Positions 46,083 to 54,456 of a stretch of 64,000 bases of DNA are shown here, one piece after another. Made by a program: the position numbers and the translations under genes. Origin of the DNA: Nocardioides solisilvae (lineage in GTDB: Bacteria; Actinomycetota; Actinomycetes; Propionibacteriales; Nocardioidaceae); assembly GCF_003194625.1 (NCBI RefSeq), contig NZ_QHKX01000003.1:496001-560000 (forward strand), read 5' to 3'. The notes beneath the pieces were generated by a model. It was not told the origin of the DNA, made no database searches, and saw nothing but the letters and a program-made list of their open reading frames with translations. Within the stretch, counting starts at the first letter, position 1. Each line of letters opens with the position of its first letter.

Positions 46083-47588
46083 ATGAACACCCCCACGACG
46101 GCACCGACCGTCTACCCCGTCCACGTCGAGGCGGAGCTCGACCCAGGCCTGAGTCGTGGCCTCTGGCTCGTCAAGTGGTTGCTCGCGATCCCCCACTACC
46201 TGGTGCTGGCCTTCCTGTGGCCCGCCTTCGCGGTCGCGAGCCTCCTCGCGTTCTTCAGCATCCTGTTCACCGGTCGCTACCCGCGCGCGCTCTTCGACTT
46301 CAACGTCGGGGTGCTGCGCTGGACCTGGCGCGTCGCCTACTACGCGTACGGCGCGCTCGGCACCGACCGCTACCCGCCCTTCACGCTCGCCGAGGTGCCC
46401 GACTACCCCGCCCACCTGAGCGTCGACCGCCCCGAGCGGCTCTCCCGCGGCCTGGTGCTGGTCAAGTGGTGGCTGCTGGCGATCCCCCACTACCTCGTGC
46501 TGGCGCTCCTCGTCGGGGGCGTCGGGTACGGCGTCGAGGGGGCCGACGACGACCCCCGGCTGACCTTCAGCCTGATCGGGATCCTGGTCCTGGTGGCGGG
46601 CGTGACGCTCCTCTTCACCGGGCGCTACCCGCAGCGGCTCTTCGACCTCGTCCTGGGGCTGAACCGCTGGGTCCTCCGGGTCGCGGGCTACGTCGCCCTG
46701 ATGACCGACCGCTACCCGCCGTTCAGCCTCGACCAGGGCGGGCACGAGGGTGCCGTCCGCACCGGGCCGCCGAGCGGCACGGGACCGGCCGCTCCGCCGG
46801 ACGCCGCCTCCGTCGCGCCGCCGGTCACGGCACCGGTCACGGGACCGGGCACCGCACCGGCCGCCCCCCTCGGCGCGCCACGCTCCGGGTGGACAGCCGG
46901 CCGGGTGGTCTCGCTCGTCCTCGGCTCGCTGCTGGTCCTCGGTGCCCTCGGGACCGCGGGCACCGGCGCCGCCCTGGCCGTGGCCGACCAGATCGCGCGG
47001 GACTCCGACGGCTTCCTCATGAGCCCCGCGCAGGAGCTCACCACGGGCGCCTTCGCGATCGCCTCGGAGGACCTGGAGGTCCACAGCGACGGCTTCGACG
47101 GGCCGGCGGCGTTCCTGCCGGACCGGCTGGTCGGTGACGTCCGGCTGACCGTCGACAGCCTCGACGGCGAGCCGCTCTTCGTCGGGGTCGCCCCGGCCGC
47201 CGACGCGGCGCGCTTCCTCGACGGCGTACGCCACGACACCCTGCTGGAGCTGCGCGACGGCGACCCCGTCTACCGCAGCACCGAGGGCGGCGCCCCCGCC
47301 GCGCCCGCCGGGCGCGGGTTCTGGGTCGCCCAGGGATCGGGCGTCGACGACGTCCGGGTGACCTGGCCGCTCGAGGACGGCGACTGGACCGTCGTCGTGA
47401 TGGACGCCGACGGCTCCGCCGGCGTGGCCGCCGACGTGGCGGTCGGCGCCGAGCTGCCGGGGATCGCCACCGTGGTGGCGGTCCTGCTCGTCACGGCCGC
47501 GCTGATGCTCCTGGTCGGCGGGCTGCTCGTGGCGGTGCCCGTCCGGGCCGCCTCCCGGGAGAACGCGCAGGAAGGAGAGCTGTCATGA
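46083..47588 (+). CDS. Membrane protein with two DUF4389 domains
   Basis: The 501-residue product has two DUF4389 units in tandem (GLWLVKWLLAIPHYLVLAFL with FTGRYPRALFDFNVGVLRW, and GLVLVKWWLLAIPHYLVLAL with FTGRYPQRLFDLVLGLNRW), each with two membrane helices. A Pro/Ala/Thr-rich spacer (about 220-270), a third membrane segment and an extracellular domain follow, then a last helix near the C-terminus. The role of DUF4389 is not known. The ATG at 46083 has aggagaaagg upstream, and its stop overlaps the flavodoxin ATG (ATGA). Confidence 0.8.
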   Translation: MNTPTTAPTVYPVHVEAELDPGLSRGLWLVKWLLAIPHYLVLAFLWPAFAVASLLAFFSILFTGRYPRALFDFNVGVLRWTWRVAYYAYGALGTDRYPPFTLAEVPDYPAHLSVDRPERLSRGLVLVKWWLLAIPHYLVLALLVGGVGYGVEGADDDPRLTFSLIGILVLVAGVTLLFTGRYPQRLFDLVLGLNRWVLRVAGYVALMTDRYPPFSLDQGGHEGAVRTGPPSGTGPAAPPDAASVAPPVTAPVTGPGTAPAAPLGAPRSGWTAGRVVSLVLGSLLVLGALGTAGTGAALAVADQIARDSDGFLMSPAQELTTGAFAIASEDLEVHSDGFDGPAAFLPDRLVGDVRLTVDSLDGEPLFVGVAPAADAARFLDGVRHDTLLELRDGDPVYRSTEGGAPAAPAGRGFWVAQGSGVDDVRVTWPLEDGDWTVVVMDADGSAGVAADVAVGAELPGIATVVAVLLVTAALMLLVGGLLVAVPVRAASRENAQEGELS

Positions 47589-48097
47589 GCACGCTGGTGG
47601 TCCACGAGTCGATGTGGTGCAACACCCGCGCGGTCGCCGAGGCGGTCGCCGAGGGACTGCGGGAGCGGGTGGGCGACGTCGAGGTGCTCGACGTCGCCCG
47701 GGCCCCCAGCCCGCTCCCCCACGGGGTCGACCTGCTGGTGGCGGGCGGCCCGACGCACGCCTTCTCGATGTCGCGGGCCTCGACCCGCCGGGACGCCGTC
47801 ACCAAGGGCGCCGAGCCGGGCCACGAGGCGCGCGGCCTGCGGGAGTGGCTCGACGCGCTGCCGAGCCACGACCGCCTCGCGGTCGCCACCTTCGACACCC
47901 GGGTGGCCAAGGTACGGCGGTTCCCCGGGTCGGCGGCCAAGGCCGCCGCCAAGGAGGTACGGCGCCACCACCTCGGCCGGCTCGTCGACGTCGAGAGCTT
48001 CTGGGTCGACGACATGGCCGGCCCGCTGCTCGAGGGCGAGCTCGACCGGGCCCGCGCCTGGGGCGCCTCGCTGGCCGAGCACCTCGCTCCGCACTGA
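47585..48097 (+). CDS. Flavodoxin-like protein
   Basis: The 170-residue product has a flavodoxin fold: an FMN-binding start (VVHESMWCNTRAVAEAVAEG, in place of the usual Ser/Thr-rich phosphate loop) and GGPTHAFSMSR. It is likely an FMN electron carrier or quinone reductase partner. It is translationally coupled to the DUF4389 membrane protein. Confidence 0.82.
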   Translation: MSTLVVHESMWCNTRAVAEAVAEGLRERVGDVEVLDVARAPSPLPHGVDLLVAGGPTHAFSMSRASTRRDAVTKGAEPGHEARGLREWLDALPSHDRLAVATFDTRVAKVRRFPGSAAKAAAKEVRRHHLGRLVDVESFWVDDMAGPLLEGELDRARAWGASLAEHLAPH

Positions 48098-48116
48098 GCG
48101 CGGGCGACGAGGGACG

Positions 48117-48160
48117 GACGGGCCCGCGGTCCCGCCGGGAGGCGGGGCCACGGGCCCGTC
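48117..48160. terminator. Compound hairpin terminator
   Basis: Bases 48117-48129 pair with 48148-48160 (gacgggcccgcgg against ccacgggcccgtc, one mismatch), with an inner stem (cccgcc/ggcggg) inside. It lies between the flavodoxin gene and the convergent collagen-like gene. Confidence 0.75.
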
Positions 48161-48185
48161 GTCGTGCTGTGCCCTCAGGCGTGGG

Positions 48186-49736
48186 TCACGACACCGAGAG
48201 CGGCGTCGCGAACCGGCCGGCGCCGGCCAGCGGCGGCAGGCCGACCGCTGCGGTGGTGGTCGCCTTCAGACGCCACCCGTGCATGGTCCCGCTCGCGGGA
48301 CCGCAGGTGGGGTTGTCGATCGACCCGACGCCGAACGACGTCGGGTCCGCCGAGACCGCCCCGGCGGCCACGTCCGGGACCGCCAGCGTGTTGGGCGTCC
48401 CGAGGTAGACGACCAGCTTGGCGTAGATCGCGCCGCCGTCGGGTCCGCCTGCGTTCAGCAACGGCGTACCCGTGCAGCTGGCACCCGAGTACCAGGTCTG
48501 CGACGGGTAGAGCGACCCGTCCCAGCCCACGTCGATCAGGTGCCCGGTCGACGTCATGACCGTGGCGCCGTACTGGCCGAGGGAGACCGTGCTGCCCAGC
48601 GCCCGACCCTGCCCGTCGCGGACCGTGTAGCTCCCCGCGCCCGCAGGACCCATCGGGCCGATCGGGCCGGTCTGGCCGGTCTGACCGGTGGCGCCGGCGG
48701 GACCGGTCTCCCCCTGGGGACCCGCGGGACCCGTCTCGCCGCGCGGTCCCTGCGGACCCTGGGGACCTGCGGGCCCCGCGGGACCCTGGGCGCCGTCCTG
48801 ACCGTTGGTGCCGTCGATGCCGTCGATGCCGTCGATGCCGTCGATGCCGTTCAGCCCGTTGGTGCCGTTGGTGCCGTTGATCCCGTCGACGCCGTCCTGG
48901 CCGTCCGCGCCCTTGAGCGAGGCGAGCCAGAGCGCCTCGGTGCCGACGAAGCCCTGGGTGACGGCGATGTCGTAGGCACTCAGGCCGTCCCGGCCGTCGG
49001 CGCCAGGGGCGCCCACGAGCGAGTCGAGCCACGCCGCCTCGTCGCCCGGGAAGCCGTAGGAGACCGCGATCTCGTACGCCGTCGCCCCGGCCGCGCCCGT
49101 GGCACCGGTGAGGCCCGTCGCGCCCGTGGCGCCCGTGGCGCCGTCCTGGCCGTCGACGCCGTCGCGCCCGTCCACGCCGTCCCGACCGTCGACGCCGTCC
49201 CGGCCGTCGACGCCGTCGCGCCCGTCCACACCGTTCTGACCGTCGACGCCGTTCTGGCCGTCGACACCGTCCCGGCCGGCCGCGCCGTCACGACCGACTG
49301 CACCGTCCTTGCCGGTGGCGCCGTCCTTGCCGGTGGCGCCGTCCTTGCCGGTGGCGCCGTCCTTGCCAGCGGGTCCCTGGGCGCCGGTGGCGCCGTCCTG
49401 ACCGCGCAGCGAGGCCAGCCACTGCTCCTGGGTGCCGCCGAAGCCACGCTCGACGGCCAGCTCGTAGGCGCTGGAGCCGTCGTCGCCCCGCTTGCCGGGG
49501 TTGCCCTTCTTCCCGGTCGTCTGCCAGGTGAGCAGCTGCTCGCCCTTGCCGCACTTCGTCGTGCCGTTGGGCACGAGACGGAGGTGGTTGAGCTGGGAGC
49601 CGACGCAGACGGTGATCGTCTGCCGGGTGGGCTTGCGGTCGAGCTGGGTGGCGGCGGTGGCAGTGCCGGCGACCGTCGCGGCGAGCGCGACGGCGACGAG
49701 GCCCGTCCGCACGGCCTTGGACTTGAGCGTTCTCAC
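48186..49736 (-). CDS. Secreted collagen-like protein with alternating SAYE...WLxSLxG motifs
   Basis: The 516-residue product has a signal peptide (AVRTGLVAVALAATVAGTA), a small Cys-containing domain (VCVGSQLNHL, TTKCGKGEQ), and about 240 residues of Gly-X-Y triplets, mainly GKDGAT, GRDGVD and GIDGID. The triplets are broken by three copies of a 25-residue motif: SAYELAVERGFGGTQEQWL, AYEIAVSYGFPGDEAAWL and SAYDIAVTQGFVGTEALWL, each followed by (A/D)SL. A C-terminal domain of about 130 residues has two Cys. Such motifs also occur in tail-fibre and surface proteins. GTG 49736 is chosen for its signal peptide. Confidence 0.82.
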   Translation of the reverse strand: MRTLKSKAVRTGLVAVALAATVAGTATAATQLDRKPTRQTITVCVGSQLNHLRLVPNGTTKCGKGEQLLTWQTTGKKGNPGKRGDDGSSAYELAVERGFGGTQEQWLASLRGQDGATGAQGPAGKDGATGKDGATGKDGATGKDGAVGRDGAAGRDGVDGQNGVDGQNGVDGRDGVDGRDGVDGRDGVDGRDGVDGQDGATGATGATGLTGATGAAGATAYEIAVSYGFPGDEAAWLDSLVGAPGADGRDGLSAYDIAVTQGFVGTEALWLASLKGADGQDGVDGINGTNGTNGLNGIDGIDGIDGIDGTNGQDGAQGPAGPAGPQGPQGPRGETGPAGPQGETGPAGATGQTGQTGPIGPMGPAGAGSYTVRDGQGRALGSTVSLGQYGATVMTSTGHLIDVGWDGSLYPSQTWYSGASCTGTPLLNAGGPDGGAIYAKLVVYLGTPNTLAVPDVAAGAVSADPTSFGVGSIDNPTCGPASGTMHGWRLKATTTAAVGLPPLAGAGRFATPLSVS

Positions 49737-49757
49737 GGGGTTGACGATCCTTTTCGT

Positions 49758-49781
49758 CGGAGGGCAGGCGCGTGCCCTCCG
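49758..49781 (-). promoter_or_regulatory. 5' UTR hairpin before the collagen-like gene
   Basis: Bases 49758-49766 (cggagggca) and 49773-49781 (tgccctccg) form a perfect 9-bp stem with a 6-base loop. On the minus strand it ends just before the aaaaggat ribosome binding site, so it could affect translation or mRNA stability of the collagen-like gene. Confidence 0.45.
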
Positions 49782-49916
49782 TCGGGCAGCCGCCTGCGCC
49801 GTCGGGGGTGGGGCGAGTCCCGACCTCCCCCTGGAAACGGTCACTCGTGCGACGGTGCCACGCATGCTAATGAGCCACGGGGGCCTCCCGCGGCGTTTTC
49901 GCCAGATCGGGGACGG

Positions 49917-51152
49917 CTACACCTTGCCGCGGAGGATCCTCCGGAAGTAGGTCTGCGGCAGGGCGTGGCGGTCGACCCACCACGACGTGCGTCGAGGGCG
50001 GACGAGGTCGGGGAACCGCACCGTCGGCTCCCGACGACCGGCGCGGTCGACCTCGACGAACATGAGCCGTCGCCGCCCGGTGGTCACCGGCATCACCGTG
50101 TAGCCGTCGTACCGCTCGAGCGCACCACCGCGACTCACCGCCCGGATGTTGGGGGCCAGGACGGCGACCTGCTTGCGCAGCGCCCCGCCCGAGGGCCGGA
50201 TGCCGAGGTCGGCCGCGTCGCCGAGGGCCCAGACCTGCGGGTACCGCGGGTGGCGCAGGGTGCTGGGGTCGACCTCGACCCGTCCGGCGGGGTCCTTGCC
50301 CGACAGTCCCGCCTCGGCGACCCAGGCCGCGGCCCGGTAGTGCGGGACGACGTGGGCGAACGCGACGTCGTCGACGACCTGCTCCCCGGCGGCGGTCGCC
50401 ACCCGCACCGCGCGCCCCTCGAGCCCGGTGACCCGGGCCTCGCGCAGCACCCGCACGCCGTAGGAGTCGAGCACCCGGTCGAGCTCGGCGTCGGCCTCGG
50501 CCAGCACCAGCGGCGAGGAGCCGGGCAGGACCAGGACGACGTCGAGGTCGCCGAGCACGCCGGCCCGCTGCCAGTGGTCGCACGCCATGAGCAGCGGCTT
50601 GAGCGCCGTGGCCCCGCAGGGCGCGGGCTCGGGCGGGACGGTGAAGAGGACGCGGCCGGAGGTGAGGTCGCGCAGCGCCGGCCAGACCCGCGGCGCGGTC
50701 TCGACGACGAACGAGGAGCCCGCCCACCCGGCGGCGTAGGCCTCCCGCAGTCCGGGGGTGGCCTCCCAGTCCTCCTCCAGACCGGGGCAGAGCACGAGGG
50801 TGGTGCAGGAGATCCGGCGCCCGGAGGCGGTGGTGAGGACCGGACCGTCGGCCCCCTCGGGGTCGACCGCGGCCACCCGCTCCGGGATCCAGGTGACGCC
50901 GCCAGGCATCACGTCGGCGGCGGGCCGCTCCAGGTCGGCCATGGTCGCCTCGCCCGCGGCCACATAGCTGAGCAGCGGGCGGTAGCGGTGCACCGCCTCA
51001 GACTCGACCACCGCGACGTCGCCGGCGCCGTCGCGCAGCAGCCGCGCCGCGAGCGAGATCCCGGCGTTGCCGCCGCCCACGACCAGCACGTCGTGGTGGT
51101 CGCCGGGCCGATCCGTGGGGTGCTCCCTGGGGTGCTCCTGAGGGTGCTGCAT
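49917..51152 (-). CDS. SQR-like FAD-dependent oxidoreductase
   Basis: The 411-residue flavoprotein has a dinucleotide-binding VLVVGGGNAGISLAARL, a second Cys-containing loop (EPAPCGATALKPLLMACDHW) like the active Cys region of sulfide:quinone oxidoreductases, and VWALGDAADLGIRPSGG. It is probably an SQR or related type II NADH dehydrogenase-like membrane-associated enzyme. The ATG at 51152 follows gggagga. The start has a His/Pro-rich stretch (QHPQEHPREHPTDRPGDHH). Confidence 0.8.
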   Translation of the reverse strand: MQHPQEHPREHPTDRPGDHHDVLVVGGGNAGISLAARLLRDGAGDVAVVESEAVHRYRPLLSYVAAGEATMADLERPAADVMPGGVTWIPERVAAVDPEGADGPVLTTASGRRISCTTLVLCPGLEEDWEATPGLREAYAAGWAGSSFVVETAPRVWPALRDLTSGRVLFTVPPEPAPCGATALKPLLMACDHWQRAGVLGDLDVVLVLPGSSPLVLAEADAELDRVLDSYGVRVLREARVTGLEGRAVRVATAAGEQVVDDVAFAHVVPHYRAAAWVAEAGLSGKDPAGRVEVDPSTLRHPRYPQVWALGDAADLGIRPSGGALRKQVAVLAPNIRAVSRGGALERYDGYTVMPVTTGRRRLMFVEVDRAGRREPTVRFPDLVRPRRTSWWVDRHALPQTYFRRILRGKV

Positions 51153-51266
51153 GCGCGTTCCTCCCGCCCGGGGCCCGCCGAGCCGGGCCTGTCCGTCGAA
51201 CGTAGCCCGGCCGTGGGCGGGGCCGCCGCTGACGGGGGGCCTCCTCGGAGCAGCGCCCCGGAGGCT

Positions 51267-52358
51267 TCAGGAGCGCGAGCGCGGGGGCGCGTCGACGGCG
51301 TCGGGGCCGTGCCCGCGACGGGCCACCTCGGCGCGGGCCCGGTCGATGCCGCCGTGCTCGAGGGCGGCGACCTCGGAGCGGCCCTCCCAGACCAGCCGCC
51401 CCCGCTCGCGGACGGAGACGGTCATCGAGGCACCGAGGTGCTCGATCGCGCCGGGCACGTTGCGTCGCTCGAAGGGCAGCGGGACCGGCAGCACGTGGGC
51501 GTGCTGGAGGTCGCCGGTGCCCTCGACGTCGACCTGCCAGCGGAGGCTGCGGCCACGCAGCACCCACCGCTCGTCGCCGACCTCGGCGTGCACCGGCGTG
51601 ACCAGGGGGTCGCCGAGGCGCAGCACCCGGCCGTCGGGCAGGAGCACGACCAGGGCGGTCACCGTGGTGCGCAACGGGCCGGCGTACACCTCGCCCCCGG
51701 CGAAGGCGACGCACGCCGCCGGCTCCGCGAACCCCTGCGCCTGCCCCCACCACCAGGAGTCGGGGAAGCCGCCCTTGCCCCAGTTCTTCTCCGTGTAGAC
51801 CGACCAGCCGTCGAGCTCCCACGTCTCGTCGCCGACGGTGGCGCGGCCGTGCGCGGCGCCGCCCAGCAGCCACGGGTGCCAGTACTGGTTGAGCCCCGGC
51901 ACCGCCTGGAAGACGCTCGACCCGCCGAAGCTGCGGCGCGGCCACGGCACGGGCTGCCGCACCTCGACGTCGAGGCGGGCGTCGGGGCCGAGGTCGACCC
52001 GCAGGGTGTCGGCGGTCCCGCGGAACGCCGTCCCCGACGTGACGCCGAGCCGGTCGGGGTCGGCGTGGCCGACCGGGTGCTCGACGGTGCGGAGGAAGCC
52101 GTGGGGGTGCGCGGCCAGGCCGAGGGTCGACCACGTCCCGCCCTCGCCGTGGTGCTCGCGGTTGATCCCGTCGAGCGCGATCACCACCCGGCCCGTCGCG
52201 GGGTCGGTGAAGCGCCAGAAGTAGCCCTCCATCGCCACCCCGTGCGCGGGCAGCGGGTCGCCGAAGGGGCGGTCGGCCCCGCTGGCGCGGTAGGCGCGGC
52301 GCACGGGGTCGACGGCGTGGGCGAGGGCCGCCGACGCGCGGGCGAACGGGCCGGTCAC
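51267..52358 (-). CDS. Tocopherol cyclase-family protein
   Basis: The 363-residue product fits the tocopherol-cyclase family: MEGYFWRFTD, VFQAVPGLNQYWHPWLLGG and YTEKNWGKGGFPDSWWWGQA. The plant enzyme cyclises phytyl quinols to tocopherols. In actinobacteria the family is present without known tocopherol synthesis, so a related prenyl-quinone or lipid role is possible. It overlaps the TfoX-type gene by four bases and lies next to an SQR-like oxidoreductase that also acts on quinones. Confidence 0.8.
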   Translation of the reverse strand: MTGPFARASAALAHAVDPVRRAYRASGADRPFGDPLPAHGVAMEGYFWRFTDPATGRVVIALDGINREHHGEGGTWSTLGLAAHPHGFLRTVEHPVGHADPDRLGVTSGTAFRGTADTLRVDLGPDARLDVEVRQPVPWPRRSFGGSSVFQAVPGLNQYWHPWLLGGAAHGRATVGDETWELDGWSVYTEKNWGKGGFPDSWWWGQAQGFAEPAACVAFAGGEVYAGPLRTTVTALVVLLPDGRVLRLGDPLVTPVHAEVGDERWVLRGRSLRWQVDVEGTGDLQHAHVLPVPLPFERRNVPGAIEHLGASMTVSVRERGRLVWEGRSEVAALEHGGIDRARAEVARRGHGPDAVDAPPRSRS

Positions 52359-52726
52359 GACCGCTCCCCCTTCGGCGGACGGGCCAGCGCCCGCTCGACG
52401 GCGGGCCGCACCCAGGCGTCGAGGGCGGCGGCGTCGGGGAGGTCCTCGGCGGCGACGAGCACCACCCCGCCCATGGTCCGCTCCCCCATCGTCGCGGGGC
52501 GCGCACCCTGCTCGAGCGCGGCGGCGACGCCGTCGGTACCGACGTGGACCATGAGGTCCTGCCCCCCGGCGCCGACCGCCATGTGGGTGTTCACGGTCCA
52601 GCAGAGCCCGCCGAACATCTTGATCTCGCGGCCCTCGACCCCGCCGGTGGCGGAAGCCGCGGCGGCCTCGGTCGCCCGCTCCACGGCCTCGCGGATCCGC
52701 GCCGCGAGCCCCTCGTCGTACGCCAT
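52355..52726 (-). CDS. TfoX N-terminal-domain protein
   Basis: The 123-residue product matches the TfoX N-terminal domain (VEGREIKMFGGLCWTVNTH and MGERTMGGVV). Single-domain TfoX proteins are common in actinobacteria, with no proven role in competence there. It is translationally coupled to the tocopherol-cyclase-like gene (GTGA). Confidence 0.82.
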   Translation of the reverse strand: MAYDEGLAARIREAVERATEAAAASATGGVEGREIKMFGGLCWTVNTHMAVGAGGQDLMVHVGTDGVAAALEQGARPATMGERTMGGVVLVAAEDLPDAAALDAWVRPAVERALARPPKGERS

Positions 52727-52783
52727 GGTGGCCCCCTGGTCGTGTGCCCGGCGCCGGTGGACGCCGACCCGATCATGGCGGCC

Positions 52784-53551
52784 TCAGGCGCGCTCTGTCA
52801 GCACCCGCTCCAGGAACTGCCGCGTCCGCGCCTCCCGCGGGTGACTGAAGATCTCCTCGGGCGGGCCCTGCTCGAGGATCCGGCCGCCGTCGAGGAAGCA
52901 GACGTTCGTGGCCACGTCGCGGGCGAACGACATCTCGTGGGTCGCCAGCACCAGCGTCGTCCCCTCCTCGGCGAGGCTGCGCACGGCGCCCAGGACGTCG
53001 CCGACGAGCTCGGGGTCGAGCGCCGCCGTGATCTCGTCGAGGAGCAGCAGCGCCGGCCTCGGCGCCAGCGCGCGGACCAGCGCGACCCGCTGCTGTTGGC
53101 CGCCCGAGAGCCGGTCGGGGTGGGCGTCGGCCTTGTCGGCCAGCCCGAAGCGGTCGAGCAGCTCGCGGGCGCGGGCCTCGGCCTCCCCGCGACCGACGCC
53201 GTGCACCTTGCGCGGAGCCAGGGTGACGTTGTCGACCACGCTCAGGTGCGGGAAGAGGTTGTAGGCCTGGAAGACCATCCCCATCCGGGCGCGCACCGCG
53301 CGGCGGTCGGTGCGCGGGTCGGAGATGTCGACGCCGTCGAGCTCGACCAGCCCGTCGTCGACCTCCTCGAGCAGGTTGAGGCAGCGCAGGAGCGTCGACT
53401 TGCCCGACCCCGAGGAGCCGATCAGGCAGACCACGTCGCCGGCCGCCACGTCGAGGTCGATGTCGTGCAGCACGACGCGGTCGCCGTAGGCCTTGCGCAG
53501 GCCGCGGACCCGCAGCAGCGCGCTCGCTCCCCCGGTTGTCTCGCCGGTCAT
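52784..53551 (-). CDS. Polar amino acid ABC transporter, ATP-binding protein
   Basis: The 255-residue ATPase has Walker A GSSGSGKST, signature LSGGQQQR, Walker B ALLLLDEITAALD and the GMVFQAYNLFPHL typical of GlnQ/HisP-type amino acid importers. The Walker B DEI replaces the usual DEP. It overlaps the permease gene (ATGA), which in turn overlaps the binding-protein gene. Confidence 0.93.
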   Translation of the reverse strand: MTGETTGGASALLRVRGLRKAYGDRVVLHDIDLDVAAGDVVCLIGSSGSGKSTLLRCLNLLEEVDDGLVELDGVDISDPRTDRRAVRARMGMVFQAYNLFPHLSVVDNVTLAPRKVHGVGRGEAEARARELLDRFGLADKADAHPDRLSGGQQQRVALVRALAPRPALLLLDEITAALDPELVGDVLGAVRSLAEEGTTLVLATHEMSFARDVATNVCFLDGGRILEQGPPEEIFSHPREARTRQFLERVLTERA

Positions 53552-54456
53552 CGCGCTCCCGCCCGCTCCCGCTCGGCGACCCGCTTCTGCAGGTGGTCGG
53601 TGAGCCGCGCCAGCGGGATCGTGATGGCCACGAAGAAGAGCGCCACCACGACCAGCGGGGTGTCGTTGAAGTTGTAGCTGCCGTAGTCGCGGGCGGCGAA
53701 GACGGCGTCGAAGATGCCGACGGTCGAGACCAGGGCGGTGTCCTTCTGCAGGGAGACGAAGTCGTTGAGCAGGGGCGGTACGACGCGACGCACCGCCTGC
53801 GGCACCACGACGTGGCGCATGGTCTGGGCCCGGGTCAGCCCGAGCGTCTCGGCGCTGGCCAGCTGGGAGGGGTGGACCGACTCGATGCCCGCCCGGAAGA
53901 CCTCCGCGACGTAGGCGCCGTACGAGAGCACGAGCGCCACCAGCGCCCAGAAGAACCGGTCGTTGGTCACGCCCTGCAGCTGCAGCGCGGGCACGCCGAA
54001 GGCGAGCAGCACCACGAGCAGGATCGTGGGGATGCCCCGGAAGAGGTCGGTGTAGAGCACGGCGAGCAGCCGCAGCGGGGTGAGCCACGCGGCGCGCGCC
54101 TGCCGGGCCAGCGCGAGGGCCAGGCCGAGCACGAGGATCAGCGGCTCGGCGATGAGGAACATCTTGACGTTGAGCCAGAAGCCGGCCCAGATCGCGGGGA
54201 ACGAGTCGCGCGCGTGGTCGGGGTCGAAGAAGTACTCCTGGAACGTCTCCCAGCCCGGCGAGGAGACCAGGCCGGCCCCGAGCACGCCGAAGACGACGAC
54301 GGTCGTCAGCGTCGCGACGGCCAGGGAGCGGCGGTGCATCGCCCGGCGGACCCGGCGCCGCTCGAGCTCGCGCTCGCTGGGCTGCCAGGCCTCCGGCAGG
54401 CCGCCGGCGTCACCGCCGGCGGCACCGCCCGGTGTCAGGGAAGCGGTCGGGCTCAC
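53548..54456 (-). CDS. Polar amino acid ABC transporter, permease
   Basis: The 302-residue product has a cytoplasmic Pro/Glu-rich head, an early membrane helix (about 47-65), a periplasmic loop and a HisM/GlnP-type membrane domain with five or more helices. The EAA-like loop reads QLASAETLGLTRAQTMRHVV and the core has TDLFRGIPTILLVV. GTG 54456 overlaps the binding-protein stop (GTGA). One permease gene suggests a homodimeric pore. Confidence 0.92.
   Translation of the reverse strand: MSPTASLTPGGAAGGDAGGLPEAWQPSERELERRRVRRAMHRRSLAVATLTTVVVFGVLGAGLVSSPGWETFQEYFFDPDHARDSFPAIWAGFWLNVKMFLIAEPLILVLGLALALARQARAAWLTPLRLLAVLYTDLFRGIPTILLVVLLAFGVPALQLQGVTNDRFFWALVALVLSYGAYVAEVFRAGIESVHPSQLASAETLGLTRAQTMRHVVVPQAVRRVVPPLLNDFVSLQKDTALVSTVGIFDAVFAARDYGSYNFNDTPLVVVALFFVAITIPLARLTDHLQKRVAERERAGAR

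Noticed and set aside
45904..46086. 60-residue open frame upstream of the DUF4389 gene
   Set aside because: Pro/Arg-rich composition, no ribosome binding site and no motifs; it runs into the next gene start as a GC-rich chance frame.
48780..49380. Dense repeats that could be read as a CRISPR or VNTR array
   Set aside because: They encode Gly-X-Y triplets of a continuous protein on the minus strand and lack unique spacers.
48279..52844. 1521-residue open frame on the plus strand
   Set aside because: It is the antisense of the collagen-like, SQR-like and tocopherol-cyclase-like genes; no recognisable domains.
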